DNA from: Adenophora triphylla var. japonica
Taxonomy: Eukaryota; Streptophyta; Magnoliopsida; Asterales; Campanulaceae
Direction of reading: 5' to 3'
Length of the DNA stretch: 64,000 nucleotides
Assembly (NCBI GenBank): GCA_022495995.1
Contig: JAFEMH010000526.1
Location: forward strand, 496,001-560,000
Position numbers and translations under genes: made by a program. Below are positions 34,903 to 46,466 of the stretch, in pieces. The notes below the pieces were generated by a model. That model searched no databases. It was not told where the DNA came from and saw nothing but the letters and a program-made list of their open reading frames with translations. Numbering within the stretch: position 1 is the first letter of the stretch; every line of letters starts with the position of its first letter.

Positions 34903-36294
34903 TGTAAGTACCCCAACTGATCACACCCTTTCACACACACGGAAACACCGCAGACTCATCAACACAGCCTCGACGACCCCTCTCACTCAAAACCCTCTCT
35001 AAACCCCCAACCAAATCAAGGGAGGAGCCTTTCGGGATAAAAAGGGACAAAAGGACCTTTCGGGAATTTTCAGAAATTGGGAAAGCAATATTGGTCCGTA
35101 CGGACCTCTTTGTTGTCATAATTACCGAATCTCCTTAAAGTCCACAATATTCCTCAAATCCCGGGAAAATGATTACTCCCTCAGAGTTGGTCCGTACGGA
35201 ACTCTTTGCATGCAAGATGGTCCGTACGGACCTTATTGCTCGGGGGACACCATAATTGCAAATATTCCTCCATCATCACGTATTCCCTCAAATCGAGGAA
35301 AACCAAAAAGCTGGATTACCGGGGAGGTCCGTACGGACCTCTTTGCACCAAATACCGCACTATAAATGAGGGCTCCCCCTCCTCATTTTCACACACCTCC
35401 CACTTCTCTCTTCCTCCCTAGCCTTCGGCTTCCCCTCTAAGTCCTTTCGAGGCATTCCCGACCCTTTCGGATCCTTCCGAGGCCTTCCGAGCTCCTCGCG
35501 GTGCTCCGGCCTCCCCGAGCGCTCCCGAGACGCTCCCGCGCCGCCCCGAGGCACTCTCGAGGTACTCGAGGCCCCTCGTGGTACTCCGAGGCCTTGCCGG
35601 TCTTTCCACCTGTCCCGGCTCTTTCCGAGTCAAACCGACGATCCCAAACCACGCCGAAACTCGCCCGAGTGACTCCCGCCACCACAACGCACGCCGAACC
35701 TTCGCCCGAGTGATCCCGACGATCCCCACGCACGCCGAACCTCGCCCGAACGCAGCCTCGCAACATCAACTCACGCCGAAACTCGTCCGCGTACAACCGG
35801 CATCTCCCGAAGCAATCCCGATCCGTACCGAACGCTACTCCGACCTCAAACACCATTCCCAATGAAGACAGACGCGAACCAACATTGGTAAGGCTTCCTT
35901 CCATTACTATTTCAATACATTTTCATACATAGCATACAATGTAGACATCCGATACAAAGATGCATTTTTAAAAGCACACACACACACACACAACATTTAA
36001 AGGATATTAGGGGTATCCGAAAGACTCGTTTTACGAGACTACTCGGGTGAGCTCTAATATTCTAATAGTCTCTTCCCTGAGTCATCTGACCTCCGAACTC
36101 AAAATCTCATCACACAAAAACAGTTTAAAATTATCTTTAAACTGATGCCCTTTTTCAATGTTTTGGGCTTAATAAAAACGGCGTGGCGACTCTACAAAAA
36201 TGCGAAAGCAAAGCGGCGAGAACGAAACCGCTCCAACGCGAAAGATTGCCAGATGCCGGGGCCGCGAGGCCTTTCTCGGATCCGGGCTATTTCA
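34903..36294 (+). repeat. Element B 3' LTR
   Basis: TGTAAGTACCCC to GGGCTATTTCA. Palindromes GGTCCGTACGGACC at 35093, 35189 (one mismatch), 35219 and 35326; TATAAAT at 35361-35367. Several percent different from the 5' LTR by eye. Confidence 0.92.
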
Positions 36295-36299
36295 CCTAT

Positions 36300-37317
36300 G
36301 ACCATATCCCTGACAGTGAAAACACTTATCTCCCGTCGGTTTGGCATACGGATTTGCTGTTTTCTGTACCGGCGTCTTGTTTCCTGTCGAGTTGCTCGCT
36401 GTCACATGGTTCCCTGTCGCACTGTTCCCCGCTGAGTTGTTCCCTGCCGAGCTACTAGTCCCCCCTTTCTCCTTGTTATTCCCTTCATCAGCACCACCTT
36501 GTGGACTCCATTTACGAAAAGGAGCATTAAAGACCCTTGTACTCGACTTTTCCATAAGCTCCGCTTTCAAGGCCAGAGTAGAAGCATCTGTCAAGTTCCG
36601 TACTTGATGCAAACCCATCTTGTCCTGTATTGAGCCCTTCAGGCCATTGATATAGCGTGCAACCTTTTGTTCCTCAGACTCGTCAATCTCCACCCTTGCA
36701 GTGTACCGCTGAAACTCAGTAGTAGTGTACTCATCAACCGTCCTCTTGCCTTGTACACAATTGAGATACAACTTATACAAGATCTGCTCATAATCTGCGG
36801 GCAAAAACCTTCCTAAGATCAACTGCTTCATCCGTCTCCAAATCCTAACTGGCTCCTTCCCTTGTCGTCGCCTCTGCACTACCAGTTTATCCCACCATAC
36901 TGCAGCAGTACTCTTCAAGCGAATCGCTACCATCTTCACCTACTTATTAGCACGTACCTCCATGACCTCAAAGAAGCGATCGACATTAGTCTGCCAGTCT
37001 AGAAAATCCTCTATCCCCATGGTTCCATAAAAATATGGGATTTCAGCCTTGATTCTATAATCCTGGCGATTTTGATTGTTACCTTGTTCTATTCCATCAT
37101 CCTCAACGATTTCTTCCTCCGAACTGGACCTTTCTTCTTCCCGGTTCTCTGCCCTTTGCGGACGGCGAACGTGTTCTTCCCTGTCTCTTTCACCCCTACG
37201 GTCTCGATTATCATTCTGACCTTGTTGAGCAGCAACCAACGCGGCGATCTGTGTCGTCAACGCAGCGATGGCGGTAGTAATCCCCTCGATATCAGCCTTG
37301 GTAGCCTGATCTCCCAT
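36300..37317 (-). pseudogene. Element A Gag, 5' part
   Basis: Starts [20 protein letters not shown] at 37317, just inside the PBS. A charged region ([20 protein letters not shown]) follows, then the capsid-type retro-gag domain (STAAVWWDKLVVQRRR, ILGRFLPADYEQILYKLYLN, EQKVARYINGLKGSIQDKMG). A zinc knuckle begins CFHCQGYGHR and is cut at 36300 by element B; its remainder is at 18721. An in-frame TAG lies at about 36940 (ANK*VKMVAIRL), splitting Gag. Sequence type fits chromovirus-like Gag. Confidence 0.9.
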
Positions 37318-37355
37318 AATTCCTCAGTATGGTGTAAAAGACAGGATATAACCAG

Positions 37356-37367
37356 GCTCTGATACCA
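37356..37367 (-). other. Element A primer binding site (tRNA-iMet)
   Basis: Minus strand TGGTATCAGAGC, the standard initiator-methionine tRNA complement of plant LTR elements, two bases inside the 5' LTR. Confidence 0.92.
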
Positions 37368-37369
37368 AC

Positions 37370-37843
37370 TGACGCAGCTCGGAAGCAATAGGTTTCGTGT
37401 TTAGCGCACTAAACACAAGAATTCACAAGCGATGAATCCTTGAACACAGATCTGGAATCCACCAGAAAATAAAGAGAAATCTCTTTGAATTGAAACTCAA
37501 GAATAATAAGTTGTTTACTAAAATAAGAAGACCAAGTACTTATACTCCTACCTAGGCAGTAAATAAAAGAGTTCCCAAAATTAACAAAATACTAAAATTA
37601 AGAGTTTTTCCGTAAATAAAACGCGAACAGTCTTCATGTCCTCGTCACGAGCGCGGCCGCCCTTTGGCCTAGCGCGGTCGCGCAACTCTTCCGAGACTTA
37701 TGCCTGGTATTCATCGCCTTCAGCGCGGTCGCTCCCCCCCACGAGCGCGGTCGCCCTCCTGTCCAGAGTCTTCAAGCCTCGTCCTCATGTCCTTCAGCGC
37801 GGCCGCCATTCCCACGAGCGCGGTCGCTCTGGCTCCTGTTTCA
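37370..37843 (-). repeat. Element A 5' LTR
   Basis: 474 bp, partner of 5030-5481. It has an extra copy of the ACGAGCGCGGTCGC-type motif near 37737-37765 that accounts for most of the length difference. Followed by the target duplication CATTA. Confidence 0.93.
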
Positions 37844-37848
37844 CATTA

Positions 37849-40440
37849 TGTTGAAACAAAAGCAAACAGAACATACATAAGACGCAAGGGAATGACTTTA
37901 AAGAACTTGTTTATATGAGTCTGCCCAATCAAAACCGAAACACACCTGCTCCCCTTCTTCTTCACAGTATCCGACAAGTGAAACAAGGTTCCAGTGATGT
38001 AACCTTGACAGCATTTCTATTTCTGTAAAAAATTCCTTCTCACCCTGCAAGGATCCTTCTTTTGCGCGTTTTATTGCTACTAATGTCTTGTCAAGTAAAG
38101 TTCCTCTATAAACGTTCCCATAACCTCCTTGGCCAACTAAAGAAGAACTACTGAAATCATGAGTTCACTGCCATTTCTTCAAAGGTGAAGCTTTTAACAC
38201 CATCAATTTTTATACAAACCTTTGAGGCTGCAAAAATATGCAAACCTCAAGTTATATTTAATGATAGGCAATTTTTTTTATTATTATATAGAGGAGTAAG
38301 AAACTTACGTAGGTGTTTACGTGATAGTTCATGCAAATATCTAGCATGTCTTCTGGTAATAAAAATCGTCATTATTGCAGAGATTGCTACAGCACAAACA
38401 ACTGCAACTAATGCAATAGCTATTAGCATTCCCTTCCTTATACCTTTCCCAGGGGTTTCAAGGTTCACTGCAGAAACATAACGATAATGTAAAATTGAGA
38501 AAAAAAGCAGCATAACAATAATGTAATTTAAAAAAAAAATCAGATGTGAAAAAGCATAATTTGTCAAAACTGCAGAATAGAACAAAGGATATGGGAAACT
38601 ATGATTACCACATGAATAAGGTCCAAGTAGCGTAAAGTTGAGAAGTTCATATGGACCGAAGAAGTCATTACCAGGAAAAATCCAAGACGTAAATATTTCC
38701 CTAATGCGTAGAATCTCACTTACATTGAACGTAGTTGAGTGAGTGACACCAGCCTTAGGAAACAGCTTTAGAGACATTCTTAGACGAGGGCCTTTTTCCC
38801 ACATGAGGGAGTTTATATCTATAGAGAGTTGATAAAGATCCAAATCAAGAGAAGTAGTCATGTATTCCTTGAATGGGTACAGATGTGGAGGGAAATGGGA
38901 GAAGTTGGGACTCTTCAATCGGTATCCAATTAGAAGAGGTGTTGCACAAATGCATGGGACAGGGGATGAAGGGACATATTCAAAGTTATTATTCATGGGG
39001 CATGCTTGGATATGACATATTATGGTTGAGTTCACATTTTTTTCAAATGTATCATAATCATCCTCTTTAGCTTCAGACTCGCAGAATTGGTTTATATTCC
39101 CAACATTTGTATGTTGCAGATAGGATTGCCTCGTAGCCTGAAGATAGTTACTATTGATGAGTACCATGAAACGTAAAATTCATGGTAGCATAAACAAATT
39201 GCTACCGTCTTCTAGAGGTTGTAGTAAATGTCTTTTTGGACATCACACATGTTCATAATAGGAGGAGAAACATTTAGGTAAATGTGAAGTGAAGCCTAAT
39301 ATCAGTCTTATTCACTGCATCATTTGGGGAGGTTGGTTAAGAAAAAGGAAAAAAAGAAGGAAAGTACAACCTTAATGTGACATTTTCTAGAGGAGTTAGG
39401 TCTCCAGAAATGTTCAGAAGCGTTAAGGAAGCCCATAGAATGTTGAGAGTCAACACTGACTCTAGATTTATCTAGAATATTCTAGAGCTTTCTAGAATGT
39501 TCTACCTACTCTAGATTTATCTAGAATATTCTAGAGCCTTCTAGAATGTTCTACTAACCCCTCTTTTAGAAGATAGAAGAAGGCTCCAGATGAAGAAGAA
39601 AAGAGAAGCTTCCATACTTGAGAGAGGAGCCCAAATGGGATGGAAATTTCTGGAGAGTTGGGGGTGATTCCTTAAGCAACTTAGGAAGAGTATAAATAGG
39701 GAATTGACTTCCCCAAATTGTGTACTGGTGAGTTAGAGTCCAGAGAATAAGAATTGAGTGTAAGGCTTCTAGTGTGAGCTACAATCTAGTGTGGTGAGTG
39801 TATTAGTGTGTGCAAGAAAGCACTTGTACTTTGTCCATTGTAAGTAATTATGTAGTAATAATAATAATAGTGTTTATTATTATTACTTGTGTGGTTAGCC
39901 AATTCGGGTACGGAAATTCAACATACAACATACCAGCATCATAGCTATTTCAGAGATTGATATTCTATATTAAAAACAAATCTTTACTCTGAATCCTTGC
40001 AGCATAAGCCTGGAAGTTGAACTGATTTGCTATCGTGCTTAGATCAGGTACTCCTCCTTGCCTAAGACTTCTGGAACCAACCGCATTCCACAAATTGATA
40101 AAATAAAGGTTTCTGTTTTATCACATAACCCATATGATAAAATAAAGCCAGACAACTTGACCAAGATTATTCAAAACAGAAAACATTAATGTGCATCTAG
40201 TAACTTACAATTTAGGGAGGGGAGGGGAGGGTTGAAAATTCTGATTGAATATACCCGACTCTGATAGGTTATTGTTATCCAGAAGCCTGTAGGAACACCA
40301 TTAAACAGAAAAGCAAATGTCATTGTAAGACTATAACTAGCTTGAGAGAGAGAGAGAGAGAGGATCTGCTACTGACTCACAAGTGAAGCAAAGTCGGACT
40401 GATTGTGTTATTGTTCAAGTGGCTACAGCAGCAACCATAG
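37849..40440 (-). pseudogene. LRR-VIII-1 receptor-kinase pseudogene, 5' part
   Basis: Decayed tandem copy of the gene at 41096-46082. LRR remnants read HLNNNTISPTLL (about 40375-40435), LLDNNNLSESG (about 40230-40290) and RSLRQGGVPDLSTIAN (about 40020-40085). An extracellular exon ending near 38635 has CPMNNNFEYVPSSPVPCICA, MWEKGPRLRMSLKLFPKAG and FPGNDFFGPYELLNFTLLGP. The next exon holds the transmembrane segment GMLIAIALVAVVCAVAISAI. The exon 38223-37946 starts the kinase ([36 protein letters not shown]) with a one-base loss after EEMAVNS, and ends at a GTGTGT donor. Element A follows about 100 bp into the intron. A 0.55-kb LTR-like piece lies at 39371-39923. Confidence 0.8.
39371..39923 (+). 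mobile_element. LTR-like sequence with heat-shock elements (possible solo LTR)
   Basis: Runs from about TGTGACATTTTC (39376) to AAATTCAACA (39923). It holds two tandem copies of a 45-50-bp block, each ending in a perfect heat-shock element (TTCTAGAATGTTC at 39490-39502 and 39539-39551), then TATAAATA at 39691-39698. This layout of enhancer repeats, TATA box and CA end is that of a plant LTR. TACAAC occurs on both sides (39365-39370 and 39924-39929) but does not give a clean duplication with a TG start, so the borders are unsure. Confidence 0.5.
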
Positions 40441-41095
40441 ATCAATAAGAGGAAAAAAAAAGAGAGAAGGAAGTTAGAGGCAGAGTTATGGTTGAAGATC
40501 TACTCACATACTATTCAAGGATTCGGGATAACTCTACTTGTAGTCTAGTAATAGTTAAATCTCATCCATTCAAGAGCCTGTGACCCACTTTGGTTGGTTC
40601 ATTTGCAATTGCAAACCATTCCATTACATAAACTTCCATATCCGTAAAGTAGAAAAACAAGATATTGAGGCAAGAGTTTCACTTAATTTCTTCCACATTT
40701 AATAATAAGTAATACTTCATCTTTTTTATCACTGTCTTAGACATTATTAATGACAAAAACTAAATTCAATTAAGCCGGAAATTAAAAATGGATACAGATG
40801 AAAGATGAGTCACTCAAGGGTTGAAAATGTAACAAATTCTTAATCAAACAAACAACAGTGGACAGACAAACCTTTTCATTCATTCTTGATTTATTCTCTC
40901 TTTCTATACACAACCAAAACTATATTTGTATACACAATACAACCGGAAAAAAGTAATATACCACAACCACTCTAGAGTCTCCAAATCTCCAGTATTACTT
41001 TTCTGTATCATCCAACGGTGCGTCTAGCCTAGCCTAGCCTAGCCGTTGAATCACGAGTGGTACACAAAACAAAATATGTTACAAAGAAATTGAGG
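40441..41095. other. Region between the receptor-kinase copies
   Basis: AT-rich sequence with the 3' UTR of the intact gene and a small CTAGC-type repeat near 41022-41044. No gene was recognised. Confidence 0.5.
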
Positions 41096-44000
41096 TTAAC
41101 GAGGAGTGATTGTAGGGATAACACCACTGACAAGGTTACTTCCGGGGGCATCAAGTGACATGTAGGAGATCCTTCTTGAGTAAACTGAAGATGGAGTTAG
41201 CTCTACCTCTGACATTCCTGAAGTCGACACATGACCAGACTGGTACGGCACCCCTGTTTTCTCAGATTCCGGCAACATCGTACCTATGTTCTCCAGCTCC
41301 CTAACCACCTCTAACATGGATGGTCTCACCTTCATAGACTCGTGAGAACACTTGAGTGCCAGTGCCATGAATCTCTTGACGCTGTCAGAAGGGTACAAAC
41401 CCATGCGCCTGTCTATGATTGAAAACATCTGTCCTGATTGACATGCTGTTGTTACCTGCAACAAAATCATACAGTATTATGGGAATTAAGGACTCTGTTA
41501 GAAAAAAGGGATGACTAACGTAACATTATAATCCACAAACGAATAAAGTTTGACGAGATAGATACCTCTCTAACAATGTTTCTGCCATGGGAAATAGGTT
41601 GCATTCCAGTCAGGAGTTCCAGAAGTACGATTCCCAGGCTATAAACATCACTCTTCTCTGTTAACTGGCGAGTCAAGAAGTATTCCGGATCAACGTATCC
41701 CTTCGTCCATCCAACAAATCATACTCCGTATCAGTTATGTTGTTTATACATAACAATTTAAACTCAACGCTAGAGTTTCAAATTAAATATTGATAAATCG
41801 ACTTACTGGTGTGCCTTTTACGACAGTGGATATATGGTCAGCAGCGAAGCCTTTGCCATCCGGCACTGGAGCAAGCTTGGAGATACCAAAATCTGATACT
41901 TTTGCATTAAACTTGGAGTCCAATAGTATGTTGTTTGCTTTAATATCACGGTGGATGATCGGAGGGTCAGCTTCGGTATGCAGGTATAGAATCCCCTTGG
42001 CTGCTCCCAAAGCAATATCTAGTCTTGTTCCAAAACTCAAACTCCCCTTATTTTTAGCTGTGAGTCCCAACACAACAAAAAAATAAAAAAAATCCAGAAA
42101 TGTTAGCAGCATCCCCAACCACCAGAGGTCCAGATTCTAAAACATATAGTATATATATACCTGAAAGGAGATCACAAAGTGAACCGTTAGGCATGAACTC
42201 GTAGACCAACATCTGTTCTTGTTTTTCATCACAATACCCGATCAATGAAACTAGATTACGATGATGAACCCGTGACAGCAATTCAATCTCAGTGTAGAAC
42301 TCTTTCTCCCCCTGCAATGAACCTTGTTGAGCTCTCTTTATTGCCACAACCGTTCCATCCCCCAAAACCCCTTTGTAGACCTTGCCGTAGCCACCTTGAC
42401 CAACTTGAGCACTGCTGCTAAAACTTCTTGTTGTCATATCAAGTTCTTCAAAGCTGAACTTTTTAACTCCGTCTACCTTTATAGTTGAGAATGAAACTGC
42501 AATAGGGAAGGAGTATCAGTACAAGTTTTGGTATAAAGTCGCTAAATTAAACCAATTAGCGACAAATTTACTTACCTGTTTTATCATTCAAAACATTTTT
42601 CTGCTGGAATCTGGGAAGTACTTTCAAAACCACAAACGCGATGGCTAAGACTAATGCAATTGTGCAGGAAATAGCCCCTAACACAATTCCAGCCACAACG
42701 CCTTTGCTTCTATGGCCTCCAGAAGAAGGGATGAAGTCTGCAGTATTACTAACAATAGTCAACTGAAGTTCAATGTTCAAAATACGTGGACCTATCAATC
42801 TCGATACAGTCGTTCTAATTTCTTTTTAGCATCTGATAAAGTACAAAAAAATCAAACGCACCGATTGTATAAATTCCGCCAGTGAAACCGAGCAAGTCGT
42901 AAGGCCCAAAAGTGTCATTCCCGGGAATGGCAAAAGTAGAGAAATTGCTAATTATCCACTGAATCTCATCGGTGCTGAACTTTTGAGTAACATTACTAAG
43001 CTGAGGGAAAAACTTGACCAACATCTTCAGCCTCGGACCTTTTTCCCAAAAGAACGAATCGACGTGTATCTGATGATTTTGCATGTTGAAATATGTAATC
43101 AGGTACGTTTCAAATGGACTTTTATATGGAGGGAAATCTGATATGCTAGGACTTCTTAAGCGAATCTCAACCCCGAAAGGTGCAGCACAGAAACAATCAG
43201 GAGATTCTGGAACATACTCATAACCATCGGATGGACAAGAATAAGGTCGACAACTAGTATCCGACGAGTTGTCAACGTCTACAGCTGGTACCGTGTTCTC
43301 TTCATTTGTGGTTCCGCAGAATTGTACAATGTTGCGACTATTCGCATTTGCACAAACGGGATTTCCCTGAAGCCTGCACAAATTTTAGATATTAATCAAG
43401 CTAAATTTCAGCATATGCGTGTGTGTATATATATATGTATCATGTACTCAAGCAGAATCTTACAATACGCTCACGTTTGAAGGTGGATTGAGAGTGCCCG
43501 AAACATCTGAAAGTAAATTATGCTGGAAATCCCTACAATACATAAATCATTACCGACATGTTGTGTTAGAGCTGGCACGGCTCGTGAGAACAAAACGACT
43601 TATCCAATTTGAAGTTAACGAATAACAATATGCTCTCTTACACTAAGAGTTTTCCATCAGAGTGGAATGTCATATTCTCCCAAATTGTAGTAGGAACCGA
43701 GCCACTTAGTAAATTGTTGCTTAGTGACCTAAAAAAAAGAGTAGCACATCAGTAAACTACTATTATAAATGAAGAGTGTACATAAAGGTACTCAGAGATG
43801 ATAAACTTGGAGAGTCTCACAAATTCTGAAGAAAAGGAAAGCCAGAGGCGTAAGGAATAGAACCGTTGAGCTGGTTGTCAGACAGAATACTGCAACATCC
43901 AAAGTAATGAAGTGCAGCATCAATAGATATAAAAAAGGAAAAAAAAAAAAAAACGAAAGAAAGAAAGATATGTGCCGCAAGTAAATTGGTATAAGCGAGA

Positions 44001-45216
44001 CGGCACCTATTCGCGTGTGTTTGCTCGTGTGTGTTCTATAGAGAGAATGAAATAGCTAAAAGAGTAAGGTTTAGTAACTTTCAGATAAAGAACATACATG
44101 GTTGTGATGTTACGAGAAAGCGTATTTGATGGTATGCTTCCTGTGAGAGAGTTTTTGCTAAGGTCTCTGTGACATGGAACACCAAAAAGAATTAAGGAAA
44201 GCATACTCATTGGCAAAAAACAGTAACCCGAGTTATATAATTGCTATAATCTATGATCAGACTAAAACAATACTTACACATAAAGAAGGCCAGGTATCCC
44301 ACTCAAATCCGGAACGCTGCCTTGCAAGCTGCAGTTCCTAAGACTCCTGTTTGATTTTATTCAAATGCATTAGTTACATGTTACAATGTGGAGAGTCATC
44401 CTCAATATGCAGATCCCGAAGCATATAAAGTGCGTGTGAAAGGGAAAACTCACAATTTCAAGAGCTTGGTCATGTTACCAAAAGAGCTTGGGATTGTAGT
44501 CCCGCCAAAGTTGTTGTTATCAAGTTGGCTGCAAAGAGAGAGATTAGTGCCTTAAGTTGTCATCATCTCATTTTCGCATATATTCTATTTCAAAAACCCA
44601 TAAAATGAGGGGGAGAGAAGACAGAGTTGACGTACAGAATTTTCAAGCTTGGCATCTGAGCAAGCTCAGGTGGAAGGTATCCCGTCAAGTTATTGTTGTC
44701 CAGAAGGCTGCAAATATATTTCTCAATAGTTGACAATAAATAATTGGTAACTGAATTATATATGTATATGATCCAATGATATTTTTTTAGTCACCAGTTA
44801 GCTATCAGTAATGTGTATTGTTTTTAGTTAATAGTAGAGATAACACGACTTACACATGTTGAAGCACTGGTATTTTATAAAGCTCAGGTGGAATTTGACC
44901 GCTGAATAAATTGTTGTTCATATGACTGCAACCAAAGAAAATGTACAATTGATTCAAATAACATCATTCACAAAGAATAAAAGGATTTCAATTATGAGAA
45001 GACACTTACAAATGCTTCACTTTGGGCAACTGTGCAAAAGATGTTGGTATGGGGCCTGATATTTGATTGAGATCCAACTGAAACTTGGTCAAGTTTGGAA
45101 GCAAACCAAGCTCCGGAGGTAAAGGACCTGATATTTGATTCCCGCTCAAAAGCCTGAAAGATCAAATCCATCTCTAAGTCTCAGCTTCAAACCGGTCTCT
45201 TTTTATATATGTCTCT

Positions 45217-45255
<39 letters not shown>

Positions 45256-46082
45256 GATATTGTAGAGTTGTGATTCTTCCTATCTCTTTTGGTATGCTTC
45301 CGCTTATATCGTTCCACATAAAATCCCTTGCAACATAAAATATGGAATTAGACGTGTTTAACATGGTTAGATCACATTATTACACCTACAAACGAAAAAA
45401 AATGAAATAAATGAAAGTTTCCTGTATATGAATACTCACAGTATTTGAAGATGAGATAGTTGGCCGAGTTCAGGAGCTAATGTTCCAGAGAGGTTCATTT
45501 GTAGCATCCGCCTGCAAATTAGGGATATATACAATTAGATAAAGAAAAAAGAAAAAAGAGATGAAGATTAGGAACAAATGAGAAAATGAATATATCTAAC
45601 ATGAACAAGTTTAACGTGTTTGCAGATAAGGTAAGAAAGGAAGGATATAAAAGCAGCAACTGAAGAAGCACAAAGAGGTGATAAGATTAAATTGTAAAAC
45701 GCATACAGTTCTTGAACATGAAAGTATCCATCAGTCGATGAGTTACAAACAATCCCTGTCCAGTTTGAATTGCAGGGATCAGTCTTTTTCTTCCAGTTTC
45801 TCAGGCGCTTCAACGGATCCTTTAACTTACTACGCACAGCTTGCAATGTAGTCACTACAAGAAATCCACAAAATTAATTTTTTTATTATAAATAACCATA
45901 ACCAGGTTCACACTAGATTCAGCAAAAATCGCGTGCACACACACAGAATCACACATAAGGTGGGTGAGGAGAGGGAAACCTTCATGGGGATCGGTGATTT
46001 GTTGAGCAGCAAGTAGAGTAAAGCTACATAATAGTACGGCAACAACAACTCTCATCTGCCAAACTGCACTTCCCTCCACCAT
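41096..46082 (-). CDS. LRR receptor-like serine/threonine kinase, subfamily VIII-1
   Basis: Nineteen exons with GT-AG borders, approximately: 46082-45980, 45854-45707, 45511-45440, 45327-45256, 45156-45013, 44927-44856, 44709-44638, 44527-44453, 44347-44279, 44166-44100, 43892-43821, 43728-43643, 43532-43466, 43376-42860, 42760-42570, 42497-42162, 42058-41808, 41702-41567, 41457-41096. A signal peptide ([17 protein letters not shown]) precedes the LRR cap [12 protein letters not shown]. About eleven LRRs follow, many on single 72-bp exons, then a juxtamembrane ectodomain ([18 protein letters not shown]), a TM helix ([20 protein letters not shown]) and a kinase with [27 protein letters not shown] and DFG. 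The end GVIPTITPR is typical of the subfamily. All catalytic residues are present. VIII-1 members include peroxide/quinone sensors (family knowledge); the ligand is unknown here. Confidence 0.93.
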
Positions 46083-46466
46083 CTTCACATTGAGTAAAAA
46101 AACACACCAAACTAAGTAGCTTTTAGTTCTCGACATGCATGTAAATGTAACCAAAATAATATAGGTGTATAAATGAGTATGACGCGCAATAACAAATACA
46201 GTAAAATGTTTGACACTAACCAACCTCGTATCGTCTGGAAATGGAAGATGAGGAGCTTGATCGAGAATGTTTGAAACTAGATTTGGTGTGGGGGATAATT
46301 AGTAGATATCAGATAATAAGGTCAGCTGGGTTGGTAAGTGGCTTTGTCCGGCCATATGGGTTTTGTTTTTCTATGGTCATTGTATTAGAAAACAGAAGAT
46401 GACGATTGATTGCAACTCAAGAAATGACTTGTTCAAACACAAATTGCCATGCTTGTCAACGGCAGT
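46083..46466 (-). promoter_or_regulatory. Remaining proximal promoter/5' UTR of the receptor kinase
   Basis: Only 384 bp separate the chosen start codon from the CACTA terminus, so any regulatory sequence farther upstream is now 16 kb away. No TATA box was assigned with confidence. Confidence 0.4.

Larger units (their letters stand above)
18727..36294 (+). mobile_element. Element B: large Tat/Ogre-type Ty3/Gypsy retrotransposon
   Basis: 17,568 bp, plus strand, inserted inside the Gag zinc-knuckle codons of element A with target duplication CCTAT (18722-18726 and 36295-36299). LTRs are about 1.4 kb (18727-20131 and 34903-36294). A PBS-like TGGCGACTCCGTGGGG follows the left LTR. Order: leader with short repeats, decayed gag, protease, RT, RNase H, second RNase H, integrase, then 7.3 kb holding an antisense PMD gene (29945-32619) and four minisatellite blocks. 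The dual RNase H and antisense extra gene fit the Tat lineage. All coding regions have many small indels, often in CCG or G/C runs. Confidence 0.93.
5030..37843 (-). mobile_element. Element A: Ty3/Gypsy LTR retrotransposon with two nested insertions
   Basis: Complete element on the minus strand. It is bounded by related LTRs (5030-5481 and 37370-37843) that run TG...CA, by a perfect 5-bp target duplication CATTA (5025-5029 and 37844-37848), and by a tRNA-iMet primer site next to the 5' LTR at 37370-37843. Gag lies at 37317-36300, protease and the first part of RT at 18721-17350, and the rest of RT, RNase H and integrase at 7466-5482. There is no second RNase H. Removing B (18727-36294) and C (7467-17349) with their duplications leaves about 5.35 kb. 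Gag and the integrase tail ([21 protein letters not shown]) look chromoviral. Lesions are a TAG in gag, a one-base shift in RT and a TAG in integrase. It is inserted in an intron of the receptor-kinase pseudogene. Confidence 0.93.

Noticed and set aside
36940..36945. TAG in element A gag as a second readthrough site
   Set aside because: The following bases are GTGAAG, not the CARYYA context, and the position is inside Gag; a plain nonsense change is simpler.
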